The notes under the pieces were generated by a model. The model worked only from the letters and a program-made list of their open reading frames with translations. It made no database searches and was not told where the DNA came from. Both the position numbers and the translations under genes were made by a program. A DNA stretch of 64,000 bases from Cololabis saira (lineage: Eukaryota > Chordata > Actinopteri > Beloniformes > Belonidae): contig NC_084599.1 in assembly GCF_033807715.1 (NCBI RefSeq), positions 29,507,625-29,571,624 on the forward strand, given 5' to 3'. This document shows positions 9,448 through 21,316 of this stretch, in pieces (position 1 is the first letter of the stretch; each line of letters opens with the position of its first letter).

Positions 9448-11830
9448 ACCTTTCTACTGAAAGATCTGAAGATTCAGCAGAATGAAGGTTTCAGTTTTCA
9501 TAGTTTGTCAGGAAGATGACTTTTAGCAGGATAGAGCAGAAAAAAAATAAAGCTTTACACATACAGAAATACTGAAATGCCACAGAATTGTGTAGCTGTG
9601 ATGCTGAAAATGATACACATTGTCATCAAACAGTTTATGCTTTTTATAACAAAAACCCCTCCACAGACATTAAAAGGGCCAATTAGAACACTGTTTAGCC
9701 CTTTTTCTTAAACATGGTTCATGTGGGTGATATTATGTGTGAATCAGAATGATTACTTTAGCGGCAGTTCCACTAGTGTATCTGAGACACGCATCCCGCG
9801 TGTCCTGTAACTTTGTCAACAAGGCAATATCCCTGTTTTATATGAATCAAGAATTAATGAATTAAGAAACAGGCCTTTTCAGCATCTGCTGACCTAATTT
9901 TGGTGCAGTGAGTATTCCCAAACCAAACCAAGAACATCTGTGATTTCAGTATTAGAGAATACAAAGGTTCCAGATGTTCCTTATCGGTCCAATCACATCC
10001 TGAAAGCTGTTTTTTTTGTTTGTTTTATATGTCACAAGTCAAGTAACCTTGCAAGGAGTGGAGTTCATGCAAGAAATTAGACAATCACTGGTATTAAACA
10101 CGTCTAAGTTAAATTCCTGAAGTTCAAAAGAAGTCTGGAGTCAAGTCTGAGCCCTTTTTTTTTTAACGTTCTTGAGCCAAATATAAAGTATGTAATCATA
10201 TTTATAACTATCTGGTCTGACTGGAGGCCAAGTCACATGACTTGGTTCCACATCCAAGTAAACCTCAGTTGACCTGAATCTGCCCAAAATTCAGCACCAA
10301 GTATCCTGTGGTGGACGCTTCCTGGTTGTCTGTCCATCAGTGGATTAATGCAGCTATGAAATAAGGGTTGTTTTTTGTTTTTTTCAATTAATGACTTAGG
10401 GCTTTTAAGCCTCTTCTGTGCACAGAGAATCACAAAATACTAATCAGCTACTTATTTCTGCACACAGTTTGTTTCAAATCCCCTCAGCTGCTCTTGAACT
10501 CCGGCTGCTGTCTTTTCAGTAGACAAACAAAATCGCAATATTCTTTAATACTTTTTTTTTGTATTACACACTTTATAGTACTTTTCCATATTTTTAAACC
10601 ACAAAAAAGGAAAGGTCCAATAATGGTCAGGATGTTTATTTCTGTTTCTTGATGCAATCGGTGACCATCAAGGTCCCCAAACATCACGGAAGATGACAAA
10701 CAATAATTGTTCACAAATCTCATTTTATCCTGCAAGAATTTACCCCTCAAAAGGAAATTTCACTGACCTTTATTTGTCATTTTATATTTAGAAGGTGATT
10801 TATGTGTGCTGCCGGGGATTTGCAGCCTTCTGTTCATCCCCAGCTGCTCTGCGTGGATTTAAAGCTCGAGTTTTGACTTGGTGGATGAGCCTTCTTGTTG
10901 CTCACACTCATACAGGGTTTATGACCCGAGCTGTTACTGAACAAAAGGGCCTACAATACCTTTTACGCTTAACAAAGCTTTAAGCTGTGGGCAGAGATAT
11001 TTTCATTTGCAATAACAAAGAGAAGTGTCGTCTGATTGTCTGTCCTGCCCACGCACACCGACCAGTAATGTTGATCACATCAGGTGATGAAAAGGTGTGA
11101 AGGTTTAAAAAAAAAAAAAAAAAAAAAAACAATATAGAAATACTTGAGTCAAAAAGCTTGTTTTAAATCCTAATTTAAAAAAAAAAATACTTTTACATTA
11201 CACTAATGAGAATTTAAACAATAATCATGTTGAAGGATAAAAAAGTAGACAATGACAATTATATCATGCATCAAATTTTAAAGACATTTCTAAGGTTACA
11301 CAAATACCGGAGGTCACATAAGGTAATTATTAAGATGTGGGATAAACTTCACTGAGTTAATACGCCTGGGAATATACTGATATATAATAAAGAGGAACTG
11401 TAATAAATAATACATCTTTTATTTTTTTATTATTATTGTCGTCGTTATTATTGTAATGATCCCTAAAACCTCCATATTTTCCAGGGATTTGATGTTATCT
11501 GAGGAGTTACACTAAACTCATAGCCTGAATGATGCTGACTATTTATCATTATTTAACTGTAGCGCTGAGAAGCTCCTGCTTGTTATCAGTGCAACATTTT
11601 GTGCTTTGAGGGTCTGCAGACAGCTGAAAAGCCACAGGAGCCTGAAACAGCTCAGGCAGGAACCTGTATGAAGAGTTGGGCTGAAATCTGAATGCAGGTT
11701 TCAGACCAATTTTTTTTTCTTATTCTTCTTTTTTGTTGATAGAAAAAAAAAGATTTGATTTGCTTTAAACTTGGCAGATGCATTATTGGGACCCGAGACT
11801 GTCAGCTGAAGTTTGTTGTCATCCTCTGGT
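9445..11830. other. Intergenic, no gene seen
   Basis: Mostly unique-looking AT-rich sequence with a 23-base poly-A at 11107-11129. The short open frames have no recognisable domain and no flanking splice pattern. Confidence 0.4.
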
Positions 11831-11834
11831 TTTA

Positions 11835-12330
11835 TCTCCTCTTGTTAGATGATGATGTCACTCAGGTAAATGCCTGTTGTGGTTTTGGGATATTGATTTG
11901 GTCGTGTTTAGTTCTCTCCTGAATTTTAGATTCTCGTTTGCTATAGGACTCCTGTGTTTAGATTTCCTGCTTTATTATAAAAACGTTTCCCCCTGGTGTG
12001 CCATTTCCTTTGTTGGCTTGGTGTGTCTCTTTATTGTCAACACCGTGTCTCCTCAGTTCATCTGCGAGCGTGCTTATACTCATATAATCTTGTGTTTTCC
12101 TCCTTCCCTTGCCAGTTTGTTTGTCACATTTCTGTTATGCATCTCAAGTTCCCGGTCTTTTCCCTCATGCTCTTGTCTTGCCATCTCTGGGGGGGTTGGA
12201 GTTCCTCCTGCTTTGGCAGTGCCTTTATTCTTCAGTTTTTGTTCAAATAAAAGGACTTTGTTGAGCTATTCCTGCCTCTGGATCTTCTACATTTGAGGCC
12301 TCCGTATCTCTCCTTCCTGTCAATGCCACT
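11835..12330 (+). mobile_element. Possible retroelement 3' end or LTR relic
   Basis: A T-rich block with little A ends in CAAATAAAAGGACTTTGTTG, then CTGCCTCTGGATCTTCTACA. This layout resembles LTR or retroposon 3' ends of fish. The 139-codon open frame at 11877-12296 is hydrophobic only because the DNA is T-rich. No target duplication was found. Confidence 0.35.
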
Positions 12331-14285
12331 TACTCTATTATCGGCCTCTGCGGATGCTAACAAGTCTTTAAAAGGAGTTAATGCACAAGTATTGTGACCC
12401 TGCAAACTCTTAGAATTAACAATGAATGAAATACATGCTTCTGTATTCCCTGAATGTCACAATACATTCAATAGCACTTAGATTATGTGTTTGGTCTGAT
12501 CTTGGGGGAATCGCTGTCATGAAGGAGCTCTGAAACAACAGTATGAGATCAACCAGAGGGACGAGAAGGAAAAATAGAGCAAAGTCTTGGAACAGCTCAA
12601 GATTTGAGTCATTAAAATTTTGTGGAGGCCGTATGAAGATCTGGACAAGCATTTATCCCATTTACTCTAGTGTTTAGAACGTACGTCTGCTCAGATTCAG
12701 ACAAAGCTGATCAAACAAAGGCATACCCAAGATGGAACAAGCACTAACGTTTTGACGGTAAAGGGGAGAAATATATTGCAATGATAAAGCAAAAAACTAG
12801 AATATGACCTGATTTCACCTGCAAACCAATGAACCGGCAACAGGAACAGAATACAGCTGATGTAAAGCCCTGACAGAGCATCACAGGGGAAATAAATGAT
12901 CTGGTGATCTCCACAGCTTCCAGGCTTCAGACAGTCATTACATATTTGAAATGAGCATTTTAACAAAATTTCTGTTCATTAGTCTAATTATATTTGAGAT
13001 CCTGAAAGAGCTGAAGTGCATTCATTATTTCCCCAAACTGGATAGGAACTTAATATCATATCATTTGGCAAAAACTAAAGGCTAAATTTGTGCCCAGATA
13101 TTTCCAACTTCATTCTGGCAATGTCATTTGTCATAGACTCACAAACACATCCATGTGTTTCTGTTTTAATACAAAACTTAAAAAGGAAATAAATTCTGTA
13201 AAAACATGTGGGCTATGCACCAACAGTTTTACATACTGCACAAATCACTTTTAGCACCATATATCAGGGGAATCTTTACCACGAGGACCCATCTGTGGCT
13301 TCACACTAGGCTGCCGGAGGTGCATAATGACCTCTGTGTTAGAAGGACAGGCATGTCCAGAGCATCCAGCTGTGCTGGAAACTACGTCAGACACACAGAG
13401 AAGTGTTTTTTTTTCCTAAATAAACATGGAGGTTGTTTGCATGTAAGACAGAGATTCGATGTTCTGTGTTGCCTCCCTGCAGCACGAAGGAGCAGTCAGC
13501 TGCATCATCGTAACAGGCCACTGAGCAGCACGATTAGTGCTCCCATTGCTCTTCCACTACATTTGAGTCTCTGCTCCTCCACCCTCAACCCATATTCATG
13601 CCACTAAACGGTGTATTTCACATGAGCGGTGAGTGCAAACCAATGCATGATTAAATAATAAACTAAACAGCAGTCCTTTCCCAGCACACAAAAATCATTT
13701 CACATATTTTTATGAGGAACATTCTGAAAACAAAAAAAGATAAAAGGGAAAAAAAGATGCTGAGCTTTTTTTTTTTTTTTTTTTTACACCAACTCAGGAA
13801 GACACATTCAGCAACTACTTTACTTTACATGTTTTATCTTATGTTCCTGTGTTATTTAGCAAACAACCCACATTCACAAAGTCCTAGAAATCAGAGCGTG
13901 TTTCCAAATAGTCAGTAAAATGTGATCAGTAAAATGAAATTATCCAGGATTTCAAGCCGTGATATGCTCAATTATATTTATTCAAAACCACGTGTCAAAA
14001 GCACATTTTTACTTCTGACATGTGGGTTTTAATTAGGTGGATCAAATTATGTAATAAAATAACTAAAAGGTCCAGCAGGACTTTAAGTACTGTAAATGTG
14101 ACATTGCGAATAAAATTATCATAACCGGATTTCCAGTTTTTACTGAATATTTACACGTTCAACACTTGTTGTGGTTTTGGTTCAGTCTAGTGTTTGAGAG
14201 GTGCAAATCTGGACTTTATGTTGAATTGCATCCGTTTTATATGAGATCAGCACAGGGAGTGAATATGTAAACTGCTCAGTTGATG
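12331..14285. other. Intergenic, no gene seen
   Basis: No coding exon, RNA gene or classified repeat is recognised. There is a poly-T tract at about 13767-13785. The frame at 13206-13607 shows no domain I know. Confidence 0.4.
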
Positions 14286-14289
14286 TTTT

Positions 14290-15771
14290 TTGTTGCTCTC
14301 CCACCAGTCCAGCTTTTTATTTCTCCCCACCTCTGAAAAGCTGGTTCATGATTTTATCTCCAGTAGATTAGATTATTGCAATGCACTTTTTGCAGGACTA
14401 ACAAAGCAAGTGTTACATAAACTCCAGCTTATTCAAAATGCTGCATCCAGAATTCTAACAAAAACCAAGAGGTATGAACACATCACTCCTGTTTTATCCT
14501 CTCTTCACTGGCTCCCTGCTAAACAAAGAGTAGATTTTAAAGTACTTCTTATTGTCTTTAAATCTATGAATGGTTTATCTCCCTCCTACATGGTTGACAT
14601 GCTCACTGAATACTTACCGGACATATCCCTTAGATCATCAAATAAGAGTCTCCTCAACATACCTAGAATCCACACTAGATCTGCTCATGGTGCTTTCAGT
14701 CACTACTACACTCTCTGCAGGAACTAAGCTCTGCTCCAACAGGGCCCTCTTTCAAAAGCAGACTAAAAACTTACCTTTTTGCATAGGCGTTTGAGTAAAC
14801 TCTACATGGTTGGCTGGGTGATCGCACTTTTGTTAAAATGGAACTATGGTTGTTATTGTTGTTTTTCTCTTGACATACTTGTGTCTGTGTAACCTTGGAG
14901 ATGTGCCGATACACAGGGGCTTCAATTAAGAGGCCAAGACGGTCAGCGTGGGTCATTTATTCTACAATGGATAAAACTCTAAAATACCAAAGCCAATGAA
15001 GGAAAAGAAGATAGACAGACATATCACGGCTGGGGAGCCAACCACTCACTGCCTAGGACACTGGGAGTAAATTAAATATCAGAAATATCAAAGAAAATAA
15101 GTATAAACCTAACACACATCAAATGAAAACACCACACTATAAGTGAACTCCCAGCGCCTCGACCACACGGTGAATGGAGGACACCGCCAGCTGCAACACT
15201 AGAAAACAGAAGACAGAATGTTAAAACCAATACAACTAAAACGTAAAATACTAAACTAAAATAAACGGCAGTCAGTGCTATGCCTAGAAGTAAAAGAAAG
15301 CACTGTTAAAATGTTGTTTGTAGGACATGTTGTGAGGTTTTAAATCATCTTTTACATACCTCTACATTTTAAAACAGTGAAAGTTTCAGTTCTACAAAAC
15401 AGAGAGACCCACAATTAAAATCATTAAAATACAAATACCTCAGGGTGCATATACATGCATCCCTACGCTACCCTAACAATAAAACTACTAGACATAAAAC
15501 AATGCTAAAAACCCCTAAATGTTCCTTAACACAGGGCAGAGAGTCAAGAACAGCCAACTCACACAAAGGACACAGAGAGAGTGACACCCTGCGTCACACC
15601 TGCTATTAATCAGAGTTCCTGTGTTCCTCTGATTGGTCTCTCCGCTGACCTACTGCTACATCTGTTTCTGTTATTGTAAACTTGTAATTTTGTTTGTTTG
15701 TTTGTTTATGTATTTGAGCACATTGAGTCCATGCTCATCTTGTGAAATGTGCTTTATAAATAAATTCGCAT
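14290..15771 (+). mobile_element. L2-like LINE 3' end, split by an LTR
   Basis: The frame at 14335-14727 reads [20 protein letters not shown], then [20 protein letters not shown] and [18 protein letters not shown]. This is the reverse transcriptase tail of L2/CR1-type LINEs. Its last part (LFQKQTKNLPF) appears after a frame shift. The 3' part resumes after the LTR at about 15599 and ends in GTGCTTTATAAATAAATTCG. The element is 5'-truncated and inactive. Confidence 0.7.
14886..15598 (-). mobile_element. Probable solo LTR
   Basis: Read on the minus strand it begins TGTGACGCAGGGTGTC and ends CTCCAAGGTTACACA, the TG...CA form. An AATAAATGACCC polyadenylation-like signal lies near its end. It interrupts the 3' region of the L2-like LINE. 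No target duplication was identified and no internal viral-type gene is present. The superfamily is unknown. Confidence 0.5.
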
Positions 15772-16370
15772 CGGGCCCGGTTCTACGAGGGTGCATAAGC
15801 ATGCATTGCACCCTCAGTTTATGTGTTTGCATGCTCAGTTGAAAAGACGAAAAGAAAACTGACGAATGCGCGCGCGTTAAGCCTGATTTATTGTTCTGCG
15901 TTAAATCGACGGAGTAGCCTACAGTGTAGGGTATGCGGCGACGCGCCATGATCAGCAATATTAAAATAATAAAAGGCTTGCAATATTTCAGTTGATTTTT
16001 AATGAATTTAGAATGTATGACATTTTTGCATTACAGAAAATAAAAGGACTTTATCACAATATTCTAATTTTCTGAGACAGTCCTGTATATTTATGGTTAT
16101 ATTTATTTTTGTTGCTATGTTTTATTTTCTGTTGCTAGATTGTCTGATGGGTGAGGTAGCCCAGACTAAATGTAGCATTTTCTTTGTTCTGCAGCAATAT
16201 TGCTGTAATAAAGAATTTGAAATACACTTTAAATATTCTTGTTTTGCTAGTATCATTCCGCTTGAAATTATGGGAAAATGCATAATTTAGTGTTGATTAA
16301 CGTGCCAGGCATGTGCACCCCCTCTGATCTGAGATGCAGCCCTAGTCATTATTTTCTAGAACCGGCCCTG
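15772..16370. mobile_element. hAT-like nonautonomous element with CAGGGCCGGTTCTA ends
   Basis: The left end is CGGGCCCGGTTCTA and the inverted right end CAGGGCCGGTTCTA. An exact 8-bp duplication ATTCGCAT lies at 15764-15771 and 16371-16378. It sits in the tail of the L2-like LINE and is 599 bp with no transposase. Confidence 0.85.
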
Positions 16371-16399
16371 ATTCGCATTGAAGCGGTATTTGAGTCTGT

Positions 16400-16780
16400 T
16401 TTTCAAAGTTGGCGTCATCTGGAGCCGGTTAGCTGTTAGCATTCTGTCCGCTAGATGGCGCTGAAGAGACTCGGCGGCGCCTCTCAGATTGCTGAATGGG
16501 ATCCCGGTGTGATCCGGCACACAGACAGGCGGGAGGGAAGCGCAGCACACAAGAGTTCTGGAGGAGGTCTGAGCCACCAGCAGTCTGCTGCCCCCTCCTT
16601 TTCTTTTCTTTTTTTTCTTCCTAAATCGCCATTCCTCTGTCTGTCCGGCACGCACAGCTGAGCCAAGCGTCCGCTGTGCGTAATTACGCACGGACACGAC
16701 GGACCCGCGGCGCTCCTCACCGTGGAAACTGGACTAAAACCCGTGGACAAAGGAGGGCAGGCTGGCTGGAGCTCCTCAAC
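16400..16780 (+). promoter_or_regulatory. Probable HOMER3 promoter and 5' UTR region
   Basis: This is a locally CpG-rich stretch directly upstream of the HOMER3 first exon, with blocks such as ACTCGGCGGCGCC and GGACCCGCGGCG. No clear TATA box is seen. The transcription start cannot be placed from the sequence alone. Confidence 0.45.
16448..16461 (+). promoter_or_regulatory. CTCF-like site
   Basis: CCGCTAGATGGCGC fits the recalled CTCF core CCASYAGRKGGCRS at 13 of 14 positions. It lies between the two divergent genes, about 560 bases before the HOMER3 start codon. Confidence 0.45.
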
Positions 16781-16819
16781 TACTCACTTCACTGGAGAGA
16801 GCAGGACTGCTGCAGGGCA

Positions 16820-16885
16820 ATGTGGAGTCGGAAGTGATTTGTTTTTTCTTTCTTTTTTTTTCTTCCCATTCACTCCGCAATGTAA
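16820..16885 (+). promoter_or_regulatory. Upstream mini-ORFs in the probable HOMER3 leader
   Basis: A five-codon uORF (MWSRK) lies at 16820-16837, and an ATG followed at once by TAA lies at 16880-16885. Both precede the main start at 17005. They matter only if transcription starts upstream of 16820. Confidence 0.35.
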
Positions 16886-17004
16886 AGTAGGAGGAGGATT
16901 TCAGTGAAGAAAACAGACATTTTTTTTTTACCGAGTGGACAGAAAAGGCCAGGAAGACTTCGTGAGTGGAATTAGTCCCCAAACATCATCCCGATCCTCG
17001 GAGC

Positions 17005-17009
17005 ATGGG
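17005..17009 (+). CDS. homer3: HOMER3 exon 1 coding part (ATGGG)
   Basis: Five coding bases are followed by donor GTAAGT at 17010. Joining them to 49357 gives ATG GGG GAG CAG (MGEQ), the N-terminus known for Homer1 and Homer2. A donor one base earlier would break the frame. Confidence 0.85.
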
Positions 17010-20000
17010 GTAAGTCAGACATCTGAATTCCCACGACAATGCCTCTGCTGTCTCCAAGTGTTTGTTTCAGTGAGGAACACGAAAGGGTTTACAAGTCAAC
17101 TTTGTCGCGACTTAGCTCTTTCTTCTGAGCACGTTGAACTGCTGCACGTTCTACTTAAAAAAAAAAAAAAAAGGCTTTCTGGGGCATTGGACGTGGTTCT
17201 GCTCAGTTTGCATGTGGCACTGTGCTGTTTTCTTTGTTTTCTAACCTAAATGAGATCCCAGACAGAGAGATCATTCATGTGTGAACCGCAGAGCCCGACC
17301 TAGTTTCCTGAAAAGTCTCGTGTCCGTTGGAACCTTTAATGACACTTGTGACCGCAGGAAGGTCGAAGGAGGATGTTGAAAAATCGCGACTGCATTATAT
17401 CTGTCCTGTTGGCGGACGCACGGGCGGGTTGTTAAGGCTCTTCCTGTGCTGGTTATATGATAAAAACACTCTGAGAGATTTGTGCACGCTGCGGATAAAT
17501 CAGCATCAGCTGTGCACGCAGGCTTGGAGCGTTTCCAGGCGGAAAGACTGCTGTCTGTGCAGGGAGATCCTGGCTGGGGATCTGCTTTGCGGAGCTTCAG
17601 GTGACGCGCTGCTCTTTGTCTCGTTAACTCTGCGCTTGCCTGCGGGAGCCAAAATGTATGAATTGAAACTTCTCGTTTGGTTTGAAACACACTTGACCCT
17701 CCGCCGTTACCGCAGCACGTGCTGTCACACCCACTCCCACTCCTAGGCCGATTTAATGGCACTTTAACAGAGATGATCCTCATATGACTGCCCAGCAGAG
17801 GTATTATCAGCATTATCAGTGCCCTGCTATCTTTAATGCTCTGGCTGATGGGATTTTTTTTTGCTCAATTTTGTTCACAAGTCTAATTTTTATTATTTTC
17901 AGTGTAAATGAAAAGAAATTTGATTTTATTAGCATGCTTAACATCATCATGCTTTGATTGGCACCTAATTATTGGTGTGGGGTAAAAAAAAAATCGATAT
18001 TGCAATATATTGTTACGCTCTCTGTTGCAATATATAATCGATAAACTGATGGCAAATATCGATATTTTATTACAACACACATAATGGATTTACGTGGTTG
18101 TCACCGCACTATTGTTCATGCACTTCAATTTGTCCAGCTGTAGTGTTTACATTTACAAGCCTAGGAGGCAGTGAGGTACTATGCAAAATTAAGTTGCTGA
18201 CTTTTCAGTATTAGAAACAAAGCAGTGCACTGTCCTGGTTTATATAAAACATGTTACTAATGTTCATGCACTTTAATTTGTCCAGCTGTACAGTGTTTAC
18301 ATTTACAAGACTAGGAGGCAGTGAGGTACTATGCAAATGTACTTTCTTTGTACATTGTATGAAGTTTTGGCATTGAATAAATGCATAACTGCAGACGTTT
18401 TCCTTTTTATGGGTATTTTTTCTTTTTCAGTCGCATATATCGTTAATGAAATTTCTTACAATATATAGAATATCGTAGGTAGGGCTGTGCGATTTTGGAC
18501 AAAAATAAAATCCCGATTTTTTTTTTCTCTGAAAACCCGATTTTCGATTTTTTTTGGTAAAACTACAAAAGACAATGGAATAAATTGTTTCAAATATTTT
18601 ATCTTTATTTTTAAAGAAAAATAGCAAACAAATTTCCCTATTGGGAAGAAGTGCAATTGAAAGATACTGTAAATCCTTGAGTTTAATAAAGTGACAACAT
18701 TTACAATTTTCTTGACCAAACGAAGATGACTAGACGAGCTCTGTCTGTAATGCAGCCAGCTGCAAAAAAGGAAAATTGATTTTCCGATTTTCCTTTTTTT
18801 AACATCGTCTTGATTAATAAATCTGATTTAGATTTAAAATCGATTAATTGCACAGCCCTAATCGTAGGTATCGTGTATCGTGATATTATCCACAGTATTG
18901 AATCGTGAGTTACCCGTATCGTCCCACCCCTACTTATTATGGTTTCATAGCTCTTGAAGTGATATTTCTGGGGAAACAATCAAAAGATAGATTTCAGAAA
19001 GATGTGGTTTGAGTGTCCTTAAAGGACTCATGCCTTTCCTGACTTTCAAAAGGATCAAAATTGTCTTAAACTGTCACATACCCAATTTTCAGATTCTGGA
19101 GACATTATTTTAAAAGAACGACTTTCTGTTTAAGAAAGCATCAATTGCATCTGTAGACTGCTGCTCTAAACTCCAAGCACAGATCAACCCATATGTCTAT
19201 ACCCACTGTGGTCCGCAGATGGGATTCAGTCATGAAGGGTTTGTCCAATGATTGCACCATCTATGGATTCAATTCAGAAAGAAACATCTTCCAGTTGTCT
19301 CTCCGGCCTTGGCATGTGACTGGCAGTAACATTTCTGATTGGTTTAGGCGGGTAACCAATAACACCAGAGGGAACGGAAACATGGAGCTGACAGAAGCAC
19401 ACAGAAAATAGACGATTTAGGCTGCACAATCTAACTAACCCAGAGAGCTTTTGAGTCAAGATCAACATAAAATGACACAATTATGATGTTGATCAATATG
19501 AATAGGGATCAAAACTGCACTTATGGGACATTTTTGAAAACTTGCTACTTCCAGAGAGAACTTCAATACTAATTGGCTTGAGACCTCTAACTGTCAGTGT
19601 GAGTTCATGTTTTTCTCTTTTGGCTCTTTCCCATATTCTCCATGTAAAGAACCATTTCAGGTGCATTGTTCAAATACAGGACAGAGACGTGTTTATGTCG
19701 GCATGGCACACCAAGCACCGGCATTAAATGAATGTTTGACCCAAACGTGGCTCTTGAGTTTTCTTTGGCCCAAATTTGGCCCTGACAGACGGCAGCGACT
19801 GAGGGCGAGTGGGGCTGCCTAATGGCCCAATTTCTTTTCTTTTTTTTTTTTTTTTTCATTGAGCCTTTGGGCCTCGCTTGATCCTCACAGCACTTGCCAG
19901 GTCTCACGTTAAAGGGGACCTATTATGAAAAACACGTTTTTCTTGTTTTAACATATATAAAGTGGTCTCCCCTCACCCTGCCAGCACAGGGGAGACAAAA

Positions 20001-21243
20001 TACCATGAATTTCTGCAAGGTCTCTGACCCCCGCCGGACAGAGTCCCCCAGTGTCACGTGATGTTTTTTGAGCCGATTTAAAATCTGCTCCCGTCGTGAC
20101 GTAACGACGGGAGCAGATTTCCACAGGTTCAGCCTCCGCTGCTGAAACCACGCCCACAACCAGCTCTCTCCGCTGCTGGAGCGGTCCTTCCTTCAGCCAG
20201 TCGGACGCGGCGCCGCGGCGGAGCGGATCCGGGTTAAATCATCCAGGTTCCCGGGTGGTTTGGGAGCTGGGTCCTCGGGGGTCCGTCCCAGGTCGGACCA
20301 GCTTCACCCTCCGAGATTTTCAGGCAAATCTGTCGGTTTGATCCCCGGTAACCGACGATGCGCCGCGGATGCGCTCCGGAGCCGATCTGTGCGCCCGCCG
20401 TGAGGTTGCGGCGCCCGTCGCGCAGCATCCGCCGGGCAGATCCGGCTGAAATTCCGCTGGTCGGTCCCCGGGAGTCCCTGCTACCAGTCCAGGCGGGTTC
20501 CTGCGGTCCCGGCCGGTCGGAACCGGTCAGATTCCCCCGTTAAAGCCGCGGTGATGCGCGCTGCTCCAGCCGGGCGCCCGGCGTGGGGTTGCGGGGCCAG
20601 CGTTCAGCATCCGCCGGGTAGATCCGGCTTAAATAGTGCATAAATGTTATTTATATACAACTCATATTTTATTTTTTTAACAATAAAGTTTCCATTTGTG
20701 AAAATTCAGTGTTTTATTTATTTACAGGCTCGGGCTGCTCTGGCGGAGCTAGGGTTTATTCTCCTCCCCTGCTACACGTCATTCAGGGAGCCAATCAGCA
20801 CAGAGCCTCATTATCATACCCCCCCCTTCCCTAAAAATGAGGCACAGAAAAAGAGGTTAGAAGCGGTAAAACTAGTGACAGGGCCCACAGGCTGGATTTA
20901 TGATTTATGTAGAAAAAACAAGCTTTAGATTGTTTTTAAGACATTCAAGGCCTGTTTAAAATATACATTAAATGCCATAATAGGTCACCTTTAAAACTAA
21001 CTTCTGAATCTTGACCCACATGTGGCTCTTGCCAAAACCCAAGTGTTATCCAGTTCATGATCTCTGACCGGCACACATCTGGCCCGCATAGAACTTACTT
21101 GTGCTGCAGCTGAGCCACAAATGCCAAATGTAGCTCAGATTAGCCCCAAATGTGTCCACTACCTGGGAATGCTGTAGCCCAGTCGGTGTGGCGCAGAACA
21201 AACACAAACAGCTTAAAGCCTTTGTCGTTGGCATAAACACCCG

Positions 21244-21316
<73 letters not shown>

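Noticed and set aside
11877..12296. 139-codon hydrophobic open frame
   Set aside because: The DNA is T-rich repeat-like sequence, which by itself gives Phe/Leu/Ser-rich frames.
9115..14280. Possible 3' UTR of a minus-strand gene between DDX49 and HOMER3, from an AATAAA near 9130
   Set aside because: No coding exon with splice sites and a recognisable product could be found upstream on that strand.
21055..21312. Cys-Val repeat protein
   Set aside because: It is the translation of a CA/GT microsatellite.
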